64,000 nt of DNA from DASUXY01 sp036377675 (GTDB lineage Bacteria; Bacillota; Bacilli; Bacillales; Amphibacillaceae), in the NCBI GenBank assembly GCA_036377675.1, contig DASUXY010000013.1:1-64000 (forward strand), written 5' to 3'. The notes beneath the pieces were generated by a model. It was given only the letters and a program-made list of their open reading frames with translations, was not told the DNA's origin and did not search any database. The translations under genes were made by a program, and so were the position numbers. Shown here piece by piece: positions 17,113 through 25,352 of the stretch (position 1 is its first letter; every line of letters starts with the position of its first letter).

Positions 17113-18825
17113 TTATTGATCATCCGGTCGATTTTCTAACATATTCGTTTCCCACGATTTCAATTGGCGACGCATAATTTTCCCGCTTCGTGTTTTAGGA
17201 ATTTTATCTTTAACTTCCAGCTGATGCGGTGCTGCATGGGCACTTAAGTTTTTTTGAATATAAGAGCGGATCTGAGCAAGCAATTGTTCAGACGTCTCAT
17301 AACCGTCATTTAATGTAATAAAAGCTTTCATAATTTCTCCTTTCGCTGGATCAGGGATAGCGATCACACCTGCTTCGGAAACAGCTGGGTGTTCAATTAA
17401 TTTACTCTCAATCTCAAACGGACCAATTCGTTCCGTCGGAGTTTTAAATACATCATCGAGTCTTCCTTGGAACCAAAAGTAGCCATCATCATCTTTATAA
17501 GCATGATCCCCGGTCATATACCAATCATTCATAAAATAACTTTCATACGTATTTGGATGATTCCAAATTGTATGCATCATAGCGGGCCAACCTCTTTTAA
17601 TCGCTAAATTTCCCATTTGATAAGGCGGTAATTCATTTCCTTCATAATCCATAATGATCGCTTCAATACCGGGAATTGGTTTTCCCATTGAACCAGGTCG
17701 CATTTCTAAAGAAGGAAAATTAGCAATCATCTGTGCACCTGTTTCCGTCATCAACCACGTATCATGAATGCGAACATGAAACGTCTTTAATCCCCATGTA
17801 ATCATCTCTGGACTCAGAAGTTCACCAACGCTTAAAATATGTCGAATCGAAGACAAATTGTATGTATGGACGAGTTCTTTTGTACTTACAAGATTCCGTA
17901 ATACCGTAGGCGATGTGTACCAGACCGTCACTCCATATTTCTCTAACATTCGATAGATCGACTCAGGCGTGTAACGTCCTTCATAAACGACAATCGTCGT
18001 TCCTTTCAACCACGGGGCAAGAATTCCATAACTCGTCCCTGCAATCCAGCCGACATCAGCTGTACACCAATAGATGTCATCTTCTCGTAAATCAAGTACC
18101 CATTCAGCAGTCATATACTGTTGAATCATCATGCGATGAACGTGGTAGACACCTTTAGGTTTGTCTGTTGAACCAGACGTATAATGCATAAGCATGCCAT
18201 CTTCTAAATCAACCCATTCAATATCAAATCGAATCGAAGCTTCGTTCATTTCTTGCTCGTAATTTACGTATTTACAAGTTGCTTCATCAGACGCCTCACC
18301 ATCGATCAAAATAATCGTTTCTAATGCTGGTAATCGATTATGTGGCACTCGTTCACACAATTCCTTTGTCGTAATCAACATCCGTGCTTCACTATCATAT
18401 AACCGATCATAAATAGCTTGTTCCATAAATGATTCAAACAGCGGACCTGCAATTGCACCTGTTTTTAGTATTCCAAAAAATGTTATATAAAATTGTGGAG
18501 TTCTTGGAAGAAATAAAAATACCCGATCGCCTTTATTTATTCCATATTTTTTTAAAACATTCGCAAATTGATTGCTTCGTTTACGCATCTCGTCAAACGT
18601 AAAACACGTCTCTTTACCCGAAGCATAATGAATGAGGGCGACTTGATCCCGTGTTTGTGGATCGTTCGCATGTCGGTCAATCGCCTCATGCGCTATATTT
18701 ACTTGCCCCGTTTTAAACCAGCTAAAATGCTTATGTACGTCTTCCCATTTAAATACCTCACGCATGCGTTCATAATCTTGTAATTGATAGGTTCCAGGCT
18801 TGGCGGGAAGATGTGTCATATCCAT
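17113..18825 (-). CDS. Divergent AcsA-like acyl-CoA synthetase (AMP-forming)
   Basis: ANL-superfamily enzyme expected to activate a short carboxylic acid via acyl-AMP to acyl-CoA. It aligns along its whole length with B. subtilis AcsA, and I start at the ATG at 18825 (570 residues) because the GTG nine bases upstream is part of GAGGGGTG. The catalytic lysine region PKTRSGKIMRR is intact. Odd points: the P-loop reads TSGSTDKPKG, with Asp221 where glycine is expected. The acyl-pocket motif reads DTWLMTETG, with Leu358 in place of the second tryptophan. The hinge region reads KTPTERIG where AcsA has MTSGERVG. It could therefore use another acid or be impaired. Confidence 0.8.
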   Translation of the reverse strand: MDMTHLPAKPGTYQLQDYERMREVFKWEDVHKHFSWFKTGQVNIAHEAIDRHANDPQTRDQVALIHYASGKETCFTFDEMRKRSNQFANVLKKYGINKGDRVFLFLPRTPQFYITFFGILKTGAIAGPLFESFMEQAIYDRLYDSEARMLITTKELCERVPHNRLPALETIILIDGEASDEATCKYVNYEQEMNEASIRFDIEWVDLEDGMLMHYTSGSTDKPKGVYHVHRMMIQQYMTAEWVLDLREDDIYWCTADVGWIAGTSYGILAPWLKGTTIVVYEGRYTPESIYRMLEKYGVTVWYTSPTVLRNLVSTKELVHTYNLSSIRHILSVGELLSPEMITWGLKTFHVRIHDTWLMTETGAQMIANFPSLEMRPGSMGKPIPGIEAIIMDYEGNELPPYQMGNLAIKRGWPAMMHTIWNHPNTYESYFMNDWYMTGDHAYKDDDGYFWFQGRLDDVFKTPTERIGPFEIESKLIEHPAVSEAGVIAIPDPAKGEIMKAFITLNDGYETSEQLLAQIRSYIQKNLSAHAAPHQLEVKDKIPKTRSGKIMRRQLKSWETNMLENRPDDQ

Positions 18826-18896
18826 GATGTTCACCCCTCTTTGACATTTAAAAAAGAAAAACGGATCACCAACCGCATATCGAATAATTATTCTCT

Positions 18897-18924
18897 ATTT
18901 TAGGACATTTTGGGACATTTGCAA
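18897..18924 (-). promoter_or_regulatory. Promoter of the AcsA-like gene with internal direct repeat
   Basis: On minus, -35 TTGCAA (18924-18919) and -10 TAAAAT (18902-18897) are 16 bases apart. The spacer is a tandem repeat, AAATGTCCC then AAAATGTCCT, with a 10-base period, i.e. one DNA turn. This could be a regulator site; no regulator is known. Confidence 0.5.
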
Positions 18925-18976
18925 AGCAATAAAACATGAATGATGTCTATTTCACTTTTAAAAGATTATCTTTTGA

Positions 18977-19032
18977 CATGAAACATGACTTCGGTATCAA
19001 CAAACGACCGAGGTCATGTTTCATGCTTTTTT
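18977..19032 (+). terminator. Strong plus-strand terminator without an obvious gene
   Basis: A 19-bp stem (18977-18995 with 19007-19025, one G-U pair in plus RNA) is followed by CTTTTTTT on plus. On minus the stem has an A-C mismatch and no T tract. It therefore points to a plus-strand transcript, but no plus gene ends here: acsA-like is to the left and cwlC to the right, both on minus. Confidence 0.7.
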
Positions 19033-19078
19033 TAATCAAAATCACGGTCAAGAAAATGTACACAAGCAAATATATTTT

Positions 19079-19873
19079 TTACGCCTCATAAATATCAATA
19101 AATGCCTTGAAACCAGCTTTTTTTAAGGTATCTACTTGTTTTTGGGCGTTCGTTCTTTTTTTAAATGAGCCAGTAATCACCCGGTAATACGTCGTACCAG
19201 CATGTTTAAATATATCAATAAAACTAGTAAATCCTTTGTTTTTTAATTCATTGACCCGCTTCTCTGCATTTTTTCTCGACGTAAATGAACCGGTAACGAC
19301 TCGATAATGCGTCATTTTTCCAGACTTTTTTTGTAGACCGAATGCTTTCGCCAATCCGATCGCATGGCCCCGAGCAAGCTGTGTTAAAAAAGCATCATTT
19401 TTTAATTGACCTGCATCCTCTTGATGATCAACAAAGCCATTTTCTGTTAAAACAGCCGGCATATTTGATTCACGAAGCATATGAAAGTTAGCTTCTTTCT
19501 TACCACGGTCTCGAAATGCCGTTTCGTTGATCACTTCATCGTGAACGATCCCTCGTAAACGGTTTGTCTCCGGCTTTCCTGAATAACTGCCATTGTATAT
19601 ATATGATTCAAAACCGGTCCCGCCTCCTGCATTAATATGAATAGAGACGAGATAATGAGCCCCCCAACTGTTCGCCATATTCGTTCGTTCACTGAGTGAA
19701 ACTGAGGTATCTGTTGTCCGAGAAAGCCGAAGTGAGTGTCCCTCATATTCATTGCTTAAAATATCCCGCAACTTTAAAGAAATTTTTAATGTAAGATCTT
19801 TCTCTCGAAGTCCATTTCCTGTCGCCCCTGAATCTGCTCCCCCATGCCCCGGGTCAATAAAAATTTTTGTCAT
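19079..19873 (-). CDS. cwlC: CwlC-type N-acetylmuramoyl-L-alanine amidase with two SPOR repeats
   Basis: Cleaves the amide bond between muramic acid and the stem peptide. The Amidase_3 domain (about 1-176) keeps the zinc ligands His10, Glu24 and His79 and the catalytic Glu144 (VLTENGFVDH). Two SPOR repeats follow at about 188-222 and 228-264, both beginning YRVxTGSF. There is no signal peptide, as in B. subtilis CwlC, a sigma-K mother-cell lysis enzyme of similar length. Timing and role are inferred from that likeness. The gene symbol is the closest match, not proven orthology. Confidence 0.82.
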   Translation of the reverse strand: MTKIFIDPGHGGADSGATGNGLREKDLTLKISLKLRDILSNEYEGHSLRLSRTTDTSVSLSERTNMANSWGAHYLVSIHINAGGGTGFESYIYNGSYSGKPETNRLRGIVHDEVINETAFRDRGKKEANFHMLRESNMPAVLTENGFVDHQEDAGQLKNDAFLTQLARGHAIGLAKAFGLQKKSGKMTHYRVVTGSFTSRKNAEKRVNELKNKGFTSFIDIFKHAGTTYYRVITGSFKKRTNAQKQVDTLKKAGFKAFIDIYEA

Positions 19874-20119
19874 TGCAATGATCCTCCTATTTTATTCATC
19901 TAACAGTTTCGAATCTCTGCTAGAGCACACTACGATTCGCCTCCTGTCATAATTACTATCGAAACAGATGATGACGAGGTGGCATCCGAGTGTAAAAAAT
20001 TAAAGATAGATGTGTAAAGGAGGAGGCGCTACAAGGCGTCATTAAACGTATACACATTTATGCACACCCTATGTTGTACAATGATGACAAATAAAATTAA
20101 CAAAGGAGAGAGTAGAAAG

Positions 20120-20683
20120 TTGAAGAAAGTATTATTCTTATGTTTCGCCTTATTCATTTCAATTTCTTTAGTTGCATGTGGTGAAGCCGAAGTGAAAGAA
20201 GTAGACAATATTGAGGAAGAAACGACAAATTCTAAAGATAATGAAGACCAAGACCAAAATGAAAACCAAAAAGACCAAGAAGTAGCCGACGAAAATAAAA
20301 AATATGAAGTTGGCGATACAGTCGAATTCGATGGTATGGAAATTACTCTAAATGAAGTCCGAATTGAAGAAGGTGGACAATTTGATACACCAGAAAACGA
20401 CCAATTTATCGTAGCTAATTTAACCGTTGAAAATATGACGGATGAAGAACAATTGGTTTCATCAATCATGAATATTGAATTAAAAGACGATGAAGGGTAT
20501 GCATACAACACAACATTTCTTACCGAAGGAACGAAAGGACAACTCGACGGTTCAATTGAATCGGGTGGAAAATTAACCGGGGAAATACCTTTCGATGTCG
20601 CAACATCTGAAACATACGAGTTACATTACTCCGATTTATTGAAATCAGGTAAAGCGATTTGGACTATTTCTGATGTCGAATAA
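20120..20683 (+). CDS. Lipoprotein, DUF4352-like
   Basis: Predicted membrane-anchored lipoprotein of 187 residues. I start at the TTG at 20120, with AAAGGAGAG about 10 bases upstream; it gives a short basic N-terminus (MKK), a hydrophobic stretch and the lipobox SLVAC. After the lipid cysteine comes a very acidic linker (about residues 20-60). A beta-rich domain follows, containing FDGMEITLNEV and FIVANLTVENMTDEEQ, which fits DUF4352/telokin-like proteins. Function is unknown. It runs against replication and stands alone. Confidence 0.75.
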   Translation: MKKVLFLCFALFISISLVACGEAEVKEVDNIEEETTNSKDNEDQDQNENQKDQEVADENKKYEVGDTVEFDGMEITLNEVRIEEGGQFDTPENDQFIVANLTVENMTDEEQLVSSIMNIELKDDEGYAYNTTFLTEGTKGQLDGSIESGGKLTGEIPFDVATSETYELHYSDLLKSGKAIWTISDVE

Positions 20684-20807
20684 ACTTTCCTCTCAGTCCG
20701 TACACACATCGGGGATTTTTGGTAAGAACGAACGATTGTAAGTAGTAAAAGTGAGTACGACCTTCGATTTAGCGAATCAATCATCGGAATAAAAGGAAGG
20801 GATTCAT

Positions 20808-21161
20808 ATGAATCGTACAGCAGAATTTGTTTTAGGTTTGATCGGTGGATTATTCGGGTTTTTAGGAGCTATTTTAGCTTTATTGATCGGCGGTGTTGAT
20901 TCAGCCCTTAATGAAAGCGGTACGAGTGATATCATCGGATTAGGTTGGGGAGCATTTTTATTTTCTACCCTCGCAATTATTGGATCTGTAGTCGTTCGCT
21001 CGAAACCTAAACTCGGTGGAGTATTTTTACTCATAGCAGCTATAGGTGGGTTGATTAGTATTTCAATGTTCTATTTAATTCCTGCGATCCTCATAGCTAT
21101 TGCAGGAATTATGGCTTTTGTTCGAAAAGATAAAACGAAAACAGATTCAATCGCTTCATAG
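20808..21161 (+). CDS. Small membrane protein, DUF4064-like
   Basis: 117 residues with four predicted membrane segments at about 7-28, 43-62, 69-86 and 86-106, and a charged C-terminus (RKDKTKTDS). The glycine-rich first segment (LGLIGGLFGFLGAILALLIGG) resembles DUF4064 proteins, which often sit beside DUF4352 lipoproteins in Bacillaceae. The ATG follows AAAAGGAAGGG. Function unknown. It lies 124 bases after the lipoprotein and could share its control. Confidence 0.7.
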   Translation: MNRTAEFVLGLIGGLFGFLGAILALLIGGVDSALNESGTSDIIGLGWGAFLFSTLAIIGSVVVRSKPKLGGVFLLIAAIGGLISISMFYLIPAILIAIAGIMAFVRKDKTKTDSIAS

Positions 21162-21203
21162 TCCTATGCAAAATGAGGCTGAAACAAAACCTCAGTAAAC
21201 AAG

Positions 21204-21262
21204 AAAATGAGTGTGATCCCTACCATCATGAACAGTAGAGGAATCACACTCATTTTTATTTT
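21204..21262. terminator. Bidirectional terminator after the DUF4064-like gene
   Basis: A 17-bp stem with one mismatch (AAAATGAGTGTGAT... with ATCACACTCATTTT) ends in TTTTTATTTTT on plus. Just upstream is GAGGCTGAAACAAAAC (21175-21190), a motif seen again in the repeat at 50.64 kb. Confidence 0.75.
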
Positions 21263-21601
21263 TAGTAAAAAAGGACACTGTCTGATAAAATTAAAGTTGA
21301 TTACATATTGCCCTCATGTGCTTATTAAATTAGAGGCAAATAGCGAAAAGCCATTATTACGTATAAGCCCTTGGCTTAAAGCTACTTTATGGAAACCTTC
21401 GTATATTTGGTTACGACGTTTTAAAAAGAAATCAAAAACCTAACCGAATCACTAAAGTCGATGTCACTCTAGCATTAAATGTATATTTTTACCAAATGAG
21501 CAGCGCCACCTTTAGTTGGTCATTAATCTTTTTAGCTCATTTAGAAATAAAGAATTTACGGAATATTATAACTACGTTTATGCAACGCTAGTGATCTAGT
21601 T

Positions 21602-21809
21602 TTAATTAAATTCCCATAACATTTTAATAATTCCTCCTTCTATATCAATCATAATCACAAATAATGTAAAAGATAGAAGTATAAAACAATGCATATAAGT
21701 AACCCAATTTGGTAATTGATGTATTTTTCACTAAGGAGATCAATAATTTACTACAACTAAAAACCGAAAGAAGATAAAACAACAACCAATTCACTAGGAT
21801 AACTGATAC
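21602..21809 (-). pseudogene. Frameshifted remnant of a membrane protein
   Basis: Two adjacent minus-strand frames read like the C-terminal part of one protein. The first, from 21809, includes ILVNWLLFYLLSVFSCSKLL. After a run of five A near 21725 the reading continues in another frame as KIHQLPNWVTYMHCFILL and ends IIKMLWEFN before a stop at 21602. The pattern (LPNW, then hydrophobic helix) recalls MBOAT-type O-acyltransferases such as AlgI, but this family guess is weak. Confidence 0.4.
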
Positions 21810-21934
21810 TTAATCATCCTTGTCCAGGCTACATTTTACTTTCGGTGGTTGTAATTATTGGATCTTCCTCTTAATTTTTAAAGTCTTTAGTTTTGAATGG
21901 GAAAAATCAATAAAGTGATTGGGCTACATATTTA

Positions 21935-22170
21935 TACAAACTCTAGCTGAACCCGTGCAATCCTGTACTCTCTCAATTTTATTAATCCCTCTGTTTGGGA
22001 CTTTAGAAGTTTGGCATCTATTTGCACTAACATTTTTATTATCCTCGGTGAGTTCTCTTTATTCTCCTGCATTTGAAGCCTCAATCCCTAACCTAGTAGA
22101 TAAAAGTGAATTAATAACAGCAAATTCTTTATTTAGTATTGCTAAATCATTTATAAGTTTAGGGGGGCCA
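21935..22170 (+). pseudogene. Truncated MFS transporter fragment
   Basis: The plus frame reads LLIPLFGTLEVWHLFALTFL and then YSPAFEASIPNLVDKSELIT, ending FISLGGP. This is the N-terminal third of an MFS drug-efflux-type transporter (the region after the first membrane helices). There is no start upstream: the preceding residues appear in another frame (TRAILYSL) behind a stop. After SLGGP the frame runs into the antisense of the methyltransferase remnant, so the gene is cut at about 22170. Confidence 0.7.
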
Positions 22171-22567
22171 GTCAATAATATCGAAGTATTCTATTTTTTC
22201 CTGTCTGAATCTATCCATATATTCTAAAGCGTTACCAATAATAAATTCAACACGGTTTTCCAAACCTGCTAATTTTAAAGCTGTTCTTGCTATATTAGCG
22301 TTTTTATTAGATAAGTCAGTATATATAACTTTTCCATCATTACCAACGGCTTTGGCAAACCATAAAGTACTATAACCTATTGAAGAACCTAGCTCTAAAA
22401 CTGTCTTAGAACTATGAACCTTACATATAAAGTTTAAAAAAGCACCGACAGAAGGGGAAATAACAGAAGCTCCCAACTTCTTTGCTTTTTTTCTAATCGT
22501 AATAAATCAGCATCTCTTCTTATCTTATTAGCTATGTAGGAATCGATGCCCGCTAAATATTCATAAT
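22171..22567 (-). pseudogene. Truncated, frameshifted SAM O-methyltransferase
   Basis: The minus strand encodes a family 3 O-methyltransferase fragment. The N-terminal part reads YYEYLAGIDSYIANKIRRDA. After a run of seven A near 22488-22494 the frame shifts and continues LGASVISPSVGAFLNF, then the SAM motif VLELGSSIGYSTLWFAKAV. It ends at KIEYFDI, where the junction with the MFS fragment cuts off the last half of the domain. No in-frame ATG was found. Confidence 0.7.
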
Positions 22568-22686
22568 ACCCTGTCTTTTTATGTTGGATATAATAATATA
22601 GACATATAAAGCGATTGTCAATATATTATTCTGAATATTTTTAATAATAAACATTGCGAGATATCTCTTTAAATACATTAATGTGA

Positions 22687-22792
22687 TTACAAAAGCCGTT
22701 AATCGCTCCCACGTAACATATAGCAATCCCTCGAAAGACTTCCGTATCTTACCGGATTTATGCAGTCTAATCACGTTACAAAAGCCGTTAAT
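22687..22792. repeat. 17-base direct repeat
   Basis: TTACAAAAGCCGTTAAT occurs at 22687-22703 and at 22776-22792, 89 bases apart, each preceded by a similar TAATNNNN. The meaning is unknown. The surrounding open frame on minus (22553-22879) shows no recognisable family. Confidence 0.7.
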
Positions 22793-22874
22793 ATATCTTT
22801 CTGCATCGCTATGCCCTTCTGTAATATTCGGTGTCGTTCGTGTTAAAATTTGCCGCTTACCTTTGCGATTAGAC

Positions 22875-22926
22875 AACAAAAAACCCTCCTTCCCATTCTC
22901 GTAATAAGAACGGAAAAGAGGGCTTT
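22875..22926 (-). terminator. Terminator of tRNA-Arg
   Basis: On minus, CCCTCTTTTCC pairs with GGGAAGGAGGG (two wobble positions) and is followed by six T. It lies about 95 bases past the tRNA. Confidence 0.7.
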
Positions 22927-23018
22927 CGACTGCCTCTTATACGTATTAGACTGTTTGATACGTTGAGCTTATCCGATAGGCTTAAACGCCTGTAAACTGC
23001 ATCATATCAACCGTTTAA

Positions 23019-23090
23019 CGCCCTCGGCAAGATTCGAACTTGCGACCTACAGCTTAGGAGGCTGTTGCTCTTCCCCTGAGCTACGAGGGC
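23019..23090 (-). tRNA. tRNA-Arg (anticodon CCT)
   Basis: A 72-base cloverleaf with acceptor GCCCTCG/CGAGGGC, D-stem GCTC/GAGC, anticodon loop CTCCTAA giving anticodon CCT (reads AGG), and T-loop TTCGAAT. The discriminator is G. The CCA end is not encoded. It stands alone next to the decay zone. Genes for this tRNA are often used for integration. Confidence 0.96.
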
Positions 23091-23232
23091 TCATCATATG
23101 AACCCTTCTATTATACTATAAAACGCCTGATAATTAAAATGAATAAAAAGGGTTCGAATACAATGAATAACCAATCTGTAAAAACGATCATCCCTTCGTT
23201 CAAAAAGTGCAAGACACATCTCCAGTTTAAGA

Positions 23233-24042
23233 TTACTGTTTTCCTAATTCAATCGAGCGGTCATGTGCTTTTTTCACACAGCTTTTTACAGCTTCCGAAA
23301 AATTGTACGAATTAAGCGCCTCGATTCCAGCTTCTGTCGTTCCAGCCGGACTCGTTATTTTCTCTCGTAAATCACTAGCTGCTTCTCCCGTATTTCGTAA
23401 CATCTCTCCTGCACCAATAACGGTTTGAATGATTAATTCTTTAGCTACATCGCGGGATAAGCCTAATTCAGAAGCTGCTTCTTCCATCGCTTCGACTAAA
23501 TAATAAAAATATGCTGGCCCACTTCCTGAAATACTCGTAATCGCATGCATATGCTCTTCCTGAACGACCGTTGTTGTACCGATTGTTTGAAATAAAGCTT
23601 CAGCAAATGCGATGTTTTTTTCTGTTGCATATTGTCCTGCGGTAATCGCTGTGGCTGAATGACCAATGGAAGCTGAAGTATTAGGCATTGCTCGAATCAC
23701 CGGGATGTTTGTTGCAAATAAATCTTCAATGTGACTTGTTTCCAAACCGGCGATTACGGAGATGATCAATTGATTTGAATTGACATACGGTTGTACAGAC
23801 TGAATCGCTTCTTTAACATCAACTGGTTTCGTAGCAAGTACTACAATATCAGCATCACGGACGACTTCTTTATCTTTAAACGATTGAATTGCATATTTTT
23901 TTTGAAGCATTTCTAAGCGAGAACGATCATTTTTGTTCGTTACAAAAATATATTCATTCGGAAAAAATTGTGCCTGAACTAGTCCGGCAATAATGGCCTC
24001 TGCCATTGAACCTGCACCGATAAAAACAACTTTTTGTTTCAT
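23233..24042 (-). CDS. proC: Pyrroline-5-carboxylate reductase
   Basis: Last step of proline synthesis, reducing pyrroline-5-carboxylate with NADPH. The 269 residues start with the Rossmann motif FIGAGSMAEAIIAGL (residues 7-21). The C-terminal half has the family signature ISGSGPAYFYYLVEAMEEAA and the terminal motif REKITSPAGTTEAGIEAL. A proline-specific T-box lies upstream, so expression should rise when tRNA-Pro is uncharged. Bacillus species have several ProC paralogues; this one is clearly biosynthetic by its T-box. Confidence 0.94.
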   Translation of the reverse strand: MKQKVVFIGAGSMAEAIIAGLVQAQFFPNEYIFVTNKNDRSRLEMLQKKYAIQSFKDKEVVRDADIVVLATKPVDVKEAIQSVQPYVNSNQLIISVIAGLETSHIEDLFATNIPVIRAMPNTSASIGHSATAITAGQYATEKNIAFAEALFQTIGTTTVVQEEHMHAITSISGSGPAYFYYLVEAMEEAASELGLSRDVAKELIIQTVIGAGEMLRNTGEAASDLREKITSPAGTTEAGIEALNSYNFSEAVKSCVKKAHDRSIELGKQ

Positions 24043-24205
24043 AACAAACCACTTCCTTCTACATGATGATATAAAAGTCCCAAAAATAACAGATTCCCTT
24101 ATCGAATAGCTATGTCGTTGACCTTGACCGAGCGAACTGCTTCGGACCGTTAATTCTTATGACTACGGCGAATTAAGAACGGATGACTTCCTATACGAAA
24201 ATAAA

Positions 24206-24425
24206 AAACACCCATCCTTAAAAGGACGAGTGAAATCTCGCGGTACCACCTAATTTGGCGCATATGAAACGATGCCCATCTTTTTTTGATAACGCAATTA
24301 AACTGCGATCAGCTTTTACTGACGACTCCTAGGTAGGTTCATACACGTTGTTTTCGCTGGAGTCTTTCAGCCGATGAACTCCATTCTCTTTTCGAACACC
24401 CATTGTACTACTATCCTAATCAACG
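24206..24425 (-). promoter_or_regulatory. T-box riboswitch (proline specifier CCU) of proC
   Basis: The minus strand carries the T-box core GGTGGTACCGCG (24251-24240), then a terminator stem ACTCGTCCTT with AAGGATGGGT and a T tract (to 24206). The Stem I region includes AGAGAATGGAGTTCATCGGC and the specifier context GAA-CCT-ACC, with CCT at 24337-24335, a proline codon. That agrees with the downstream gene proC. Uncharged tRNA-Pro should favour the antiterminator. Confidence 0.92.
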
Positions 24426-24470
24426 TCTCTTTTCTTCTTTATTCATTTAAAAGTGAATGTATTGTTTAGT

Positions 24471-24499
24471 ACTATAGAACGTCTTGAGAAATTTGTCAA
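24471..24499 (-). promoter_or_regulatory. Promoter of the proC T-box transcript
   Basis: On minus, a consensus -35 TTGACA (24499-24494) and -10 TATAGT (24476-24471) are separated by 17 bases. The start would be about 40 bases before the first conserved T-box element. Confidence 0.85.
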
Positions 24500-24650
24500 G
24501 ATAAGTTGACATTCCAGTGTACGGATTGTGTTTGTAAATAACCCGGTATTGAACAGACTATTTCTACGTGTGATACAAATCACCGCATCGGTGACTGAAT
24601 ATACGTATAATCAAATAAGAAGCTATTATTCGTAAGAAAGGATGTATACA

Positions 24651-24991
24651 TTGGCACAGATCCGTACAGAAAATCGTGAAAAAAATGATATCGTCGTTGA
24701 ATTAGATTTGTCAGATCTCCAAGCCCTCATTGATGAAGCAACACGCAATATCGATGATTATAAAGATGAAATTGCGATGATTTATGATAAAATGCCTCAA
24801 TGTGATTATATCCATTTTTGCTTTTATGCATATTCGACATATCGTTTATGATAAACAACGTTTAATATCGACACAGATAAAGTTGACCATATTGTGTCGA
24901 CGCACCAGAAGCATTTTTCTATGCATTTTACGGAATGATTCAAACATTACACAGTCAACTGGCAGCTGAAGGATCACTAATCATACAATAA
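24651..24991 (+). pseudogene. Degenerate small protein gene
   Basis: A TTG at 24651 with GAAAGG upstream opens a frame starting MAQIRTENREKNDIVVELDL and running to a stop at 24849. The same frame resumes after two stops as TTFNIDTDKVDHI. A third frame then reads VDAPEAFFYAFYGMIQTLHS and ends GSLIIQ at a stop at 24991. Joined, these make one plausible protein of about 110 residues, so I read it as a gene broken by at least two frame changes. I do not recognise the family. Confidence 0.6.
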
Positions 24992-25109
24992 AACTTCACG
25001 CGATGGAAGAAAAATGTCCACATCGTGTTGTATAATGAGTTTTCATGGACAGCTTGCATACATTGCAACGATTTTCTCTATTAAACGTACCGTCCGTTCA
25101 TCAAACATA

Positions 25110-25141
25110 AAAAAAACCGTTACAATGAGTAACGGCTTTTT
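25110..25141 (-). terminator. Terminator of tRNA-Ser
   Basis: On minus, CCGTTAC pairs with GTAACGG around a 5-nt loop and is followed by eight T, about 30 bases past the tRNA end. Confidence 0.85.
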
Positions 25142-25170
25142 TATCTCCAAAATTTATGCGCTTTTTAAAA

Positions 25171-25263
25171 TGGAGGAGGAAGAGGGATTCGAACCCCCGC
25201 GGGCTTTGACACCCCTTTCGGTTTTCAAGACCGACCCCTTCAGCCAGACTTGGGTATTCCTCC
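25171..25263 (-). tRNA. tRNA-Ser (anticodon TGA)
   Basis: A 93-base tRNA with acceptor GGAGGAA/TTCCTCC, anticodon arm CGGTCTTGAAAACCG giving anticodon TGA, a long variable arm typical of tRNA-Ser, T-loop TTCGAAT and an encoded CCA. It is almost identical to the B. subtilis gene at the same locus. The discriminator base reads T where B. subtilis has G. It lies downstream of serS on the same strand, as in B. subtilis. Confidence 0.96.
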
Positions 25264-25352
25264 CTAACAACATTTTATAATATACACGATTTTTTTTAAG
25301 TTGTCAATAGTTATTGCTCATTTTTTCTTTTTATATAATAAGCCACCATTGT

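Larger units (their letters stand above)
21162..23018. other. Decay zone between the DUF4064-like gene and tRNA-Arg
   Basis: About 1.9 kb without an intact gene. It holds a terminator hairpin, a frameshifted membrane-protein remnant, a truncated MFS transporter fragment and a truncated, frameshifted O-methyltransferase. A 17-base direct repeat and the tRNA-Arg terminator lie at its right end. tRNA genes are frequent insertion sites, so this may be scar tissue of a lost element. I saw no integrase and no duplicated tRNA end. Confidence 0.7.

Noticed and set aside
20029..20511. Long minus-strand frame opposite the lipoprotein gene
   Set aside because: Serine- and phenylalanine-rich shadow of the acidic lipoprotein; no ribosome-binding site.
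22488..22494. Programmed frameshift in the A7 run of the O-methyltransferase
   Set aside because: The gene is also truncated at its 3' end and has no start, so simple decay explains the frame change.
22553..22879. 108-codon minus frame downstream of tRNA-Arg
   Set aside because: No recognisable family, contains one copy of the direct repeat in each of two parts, and overlaps the methyltransferase remnant; probably not coding.
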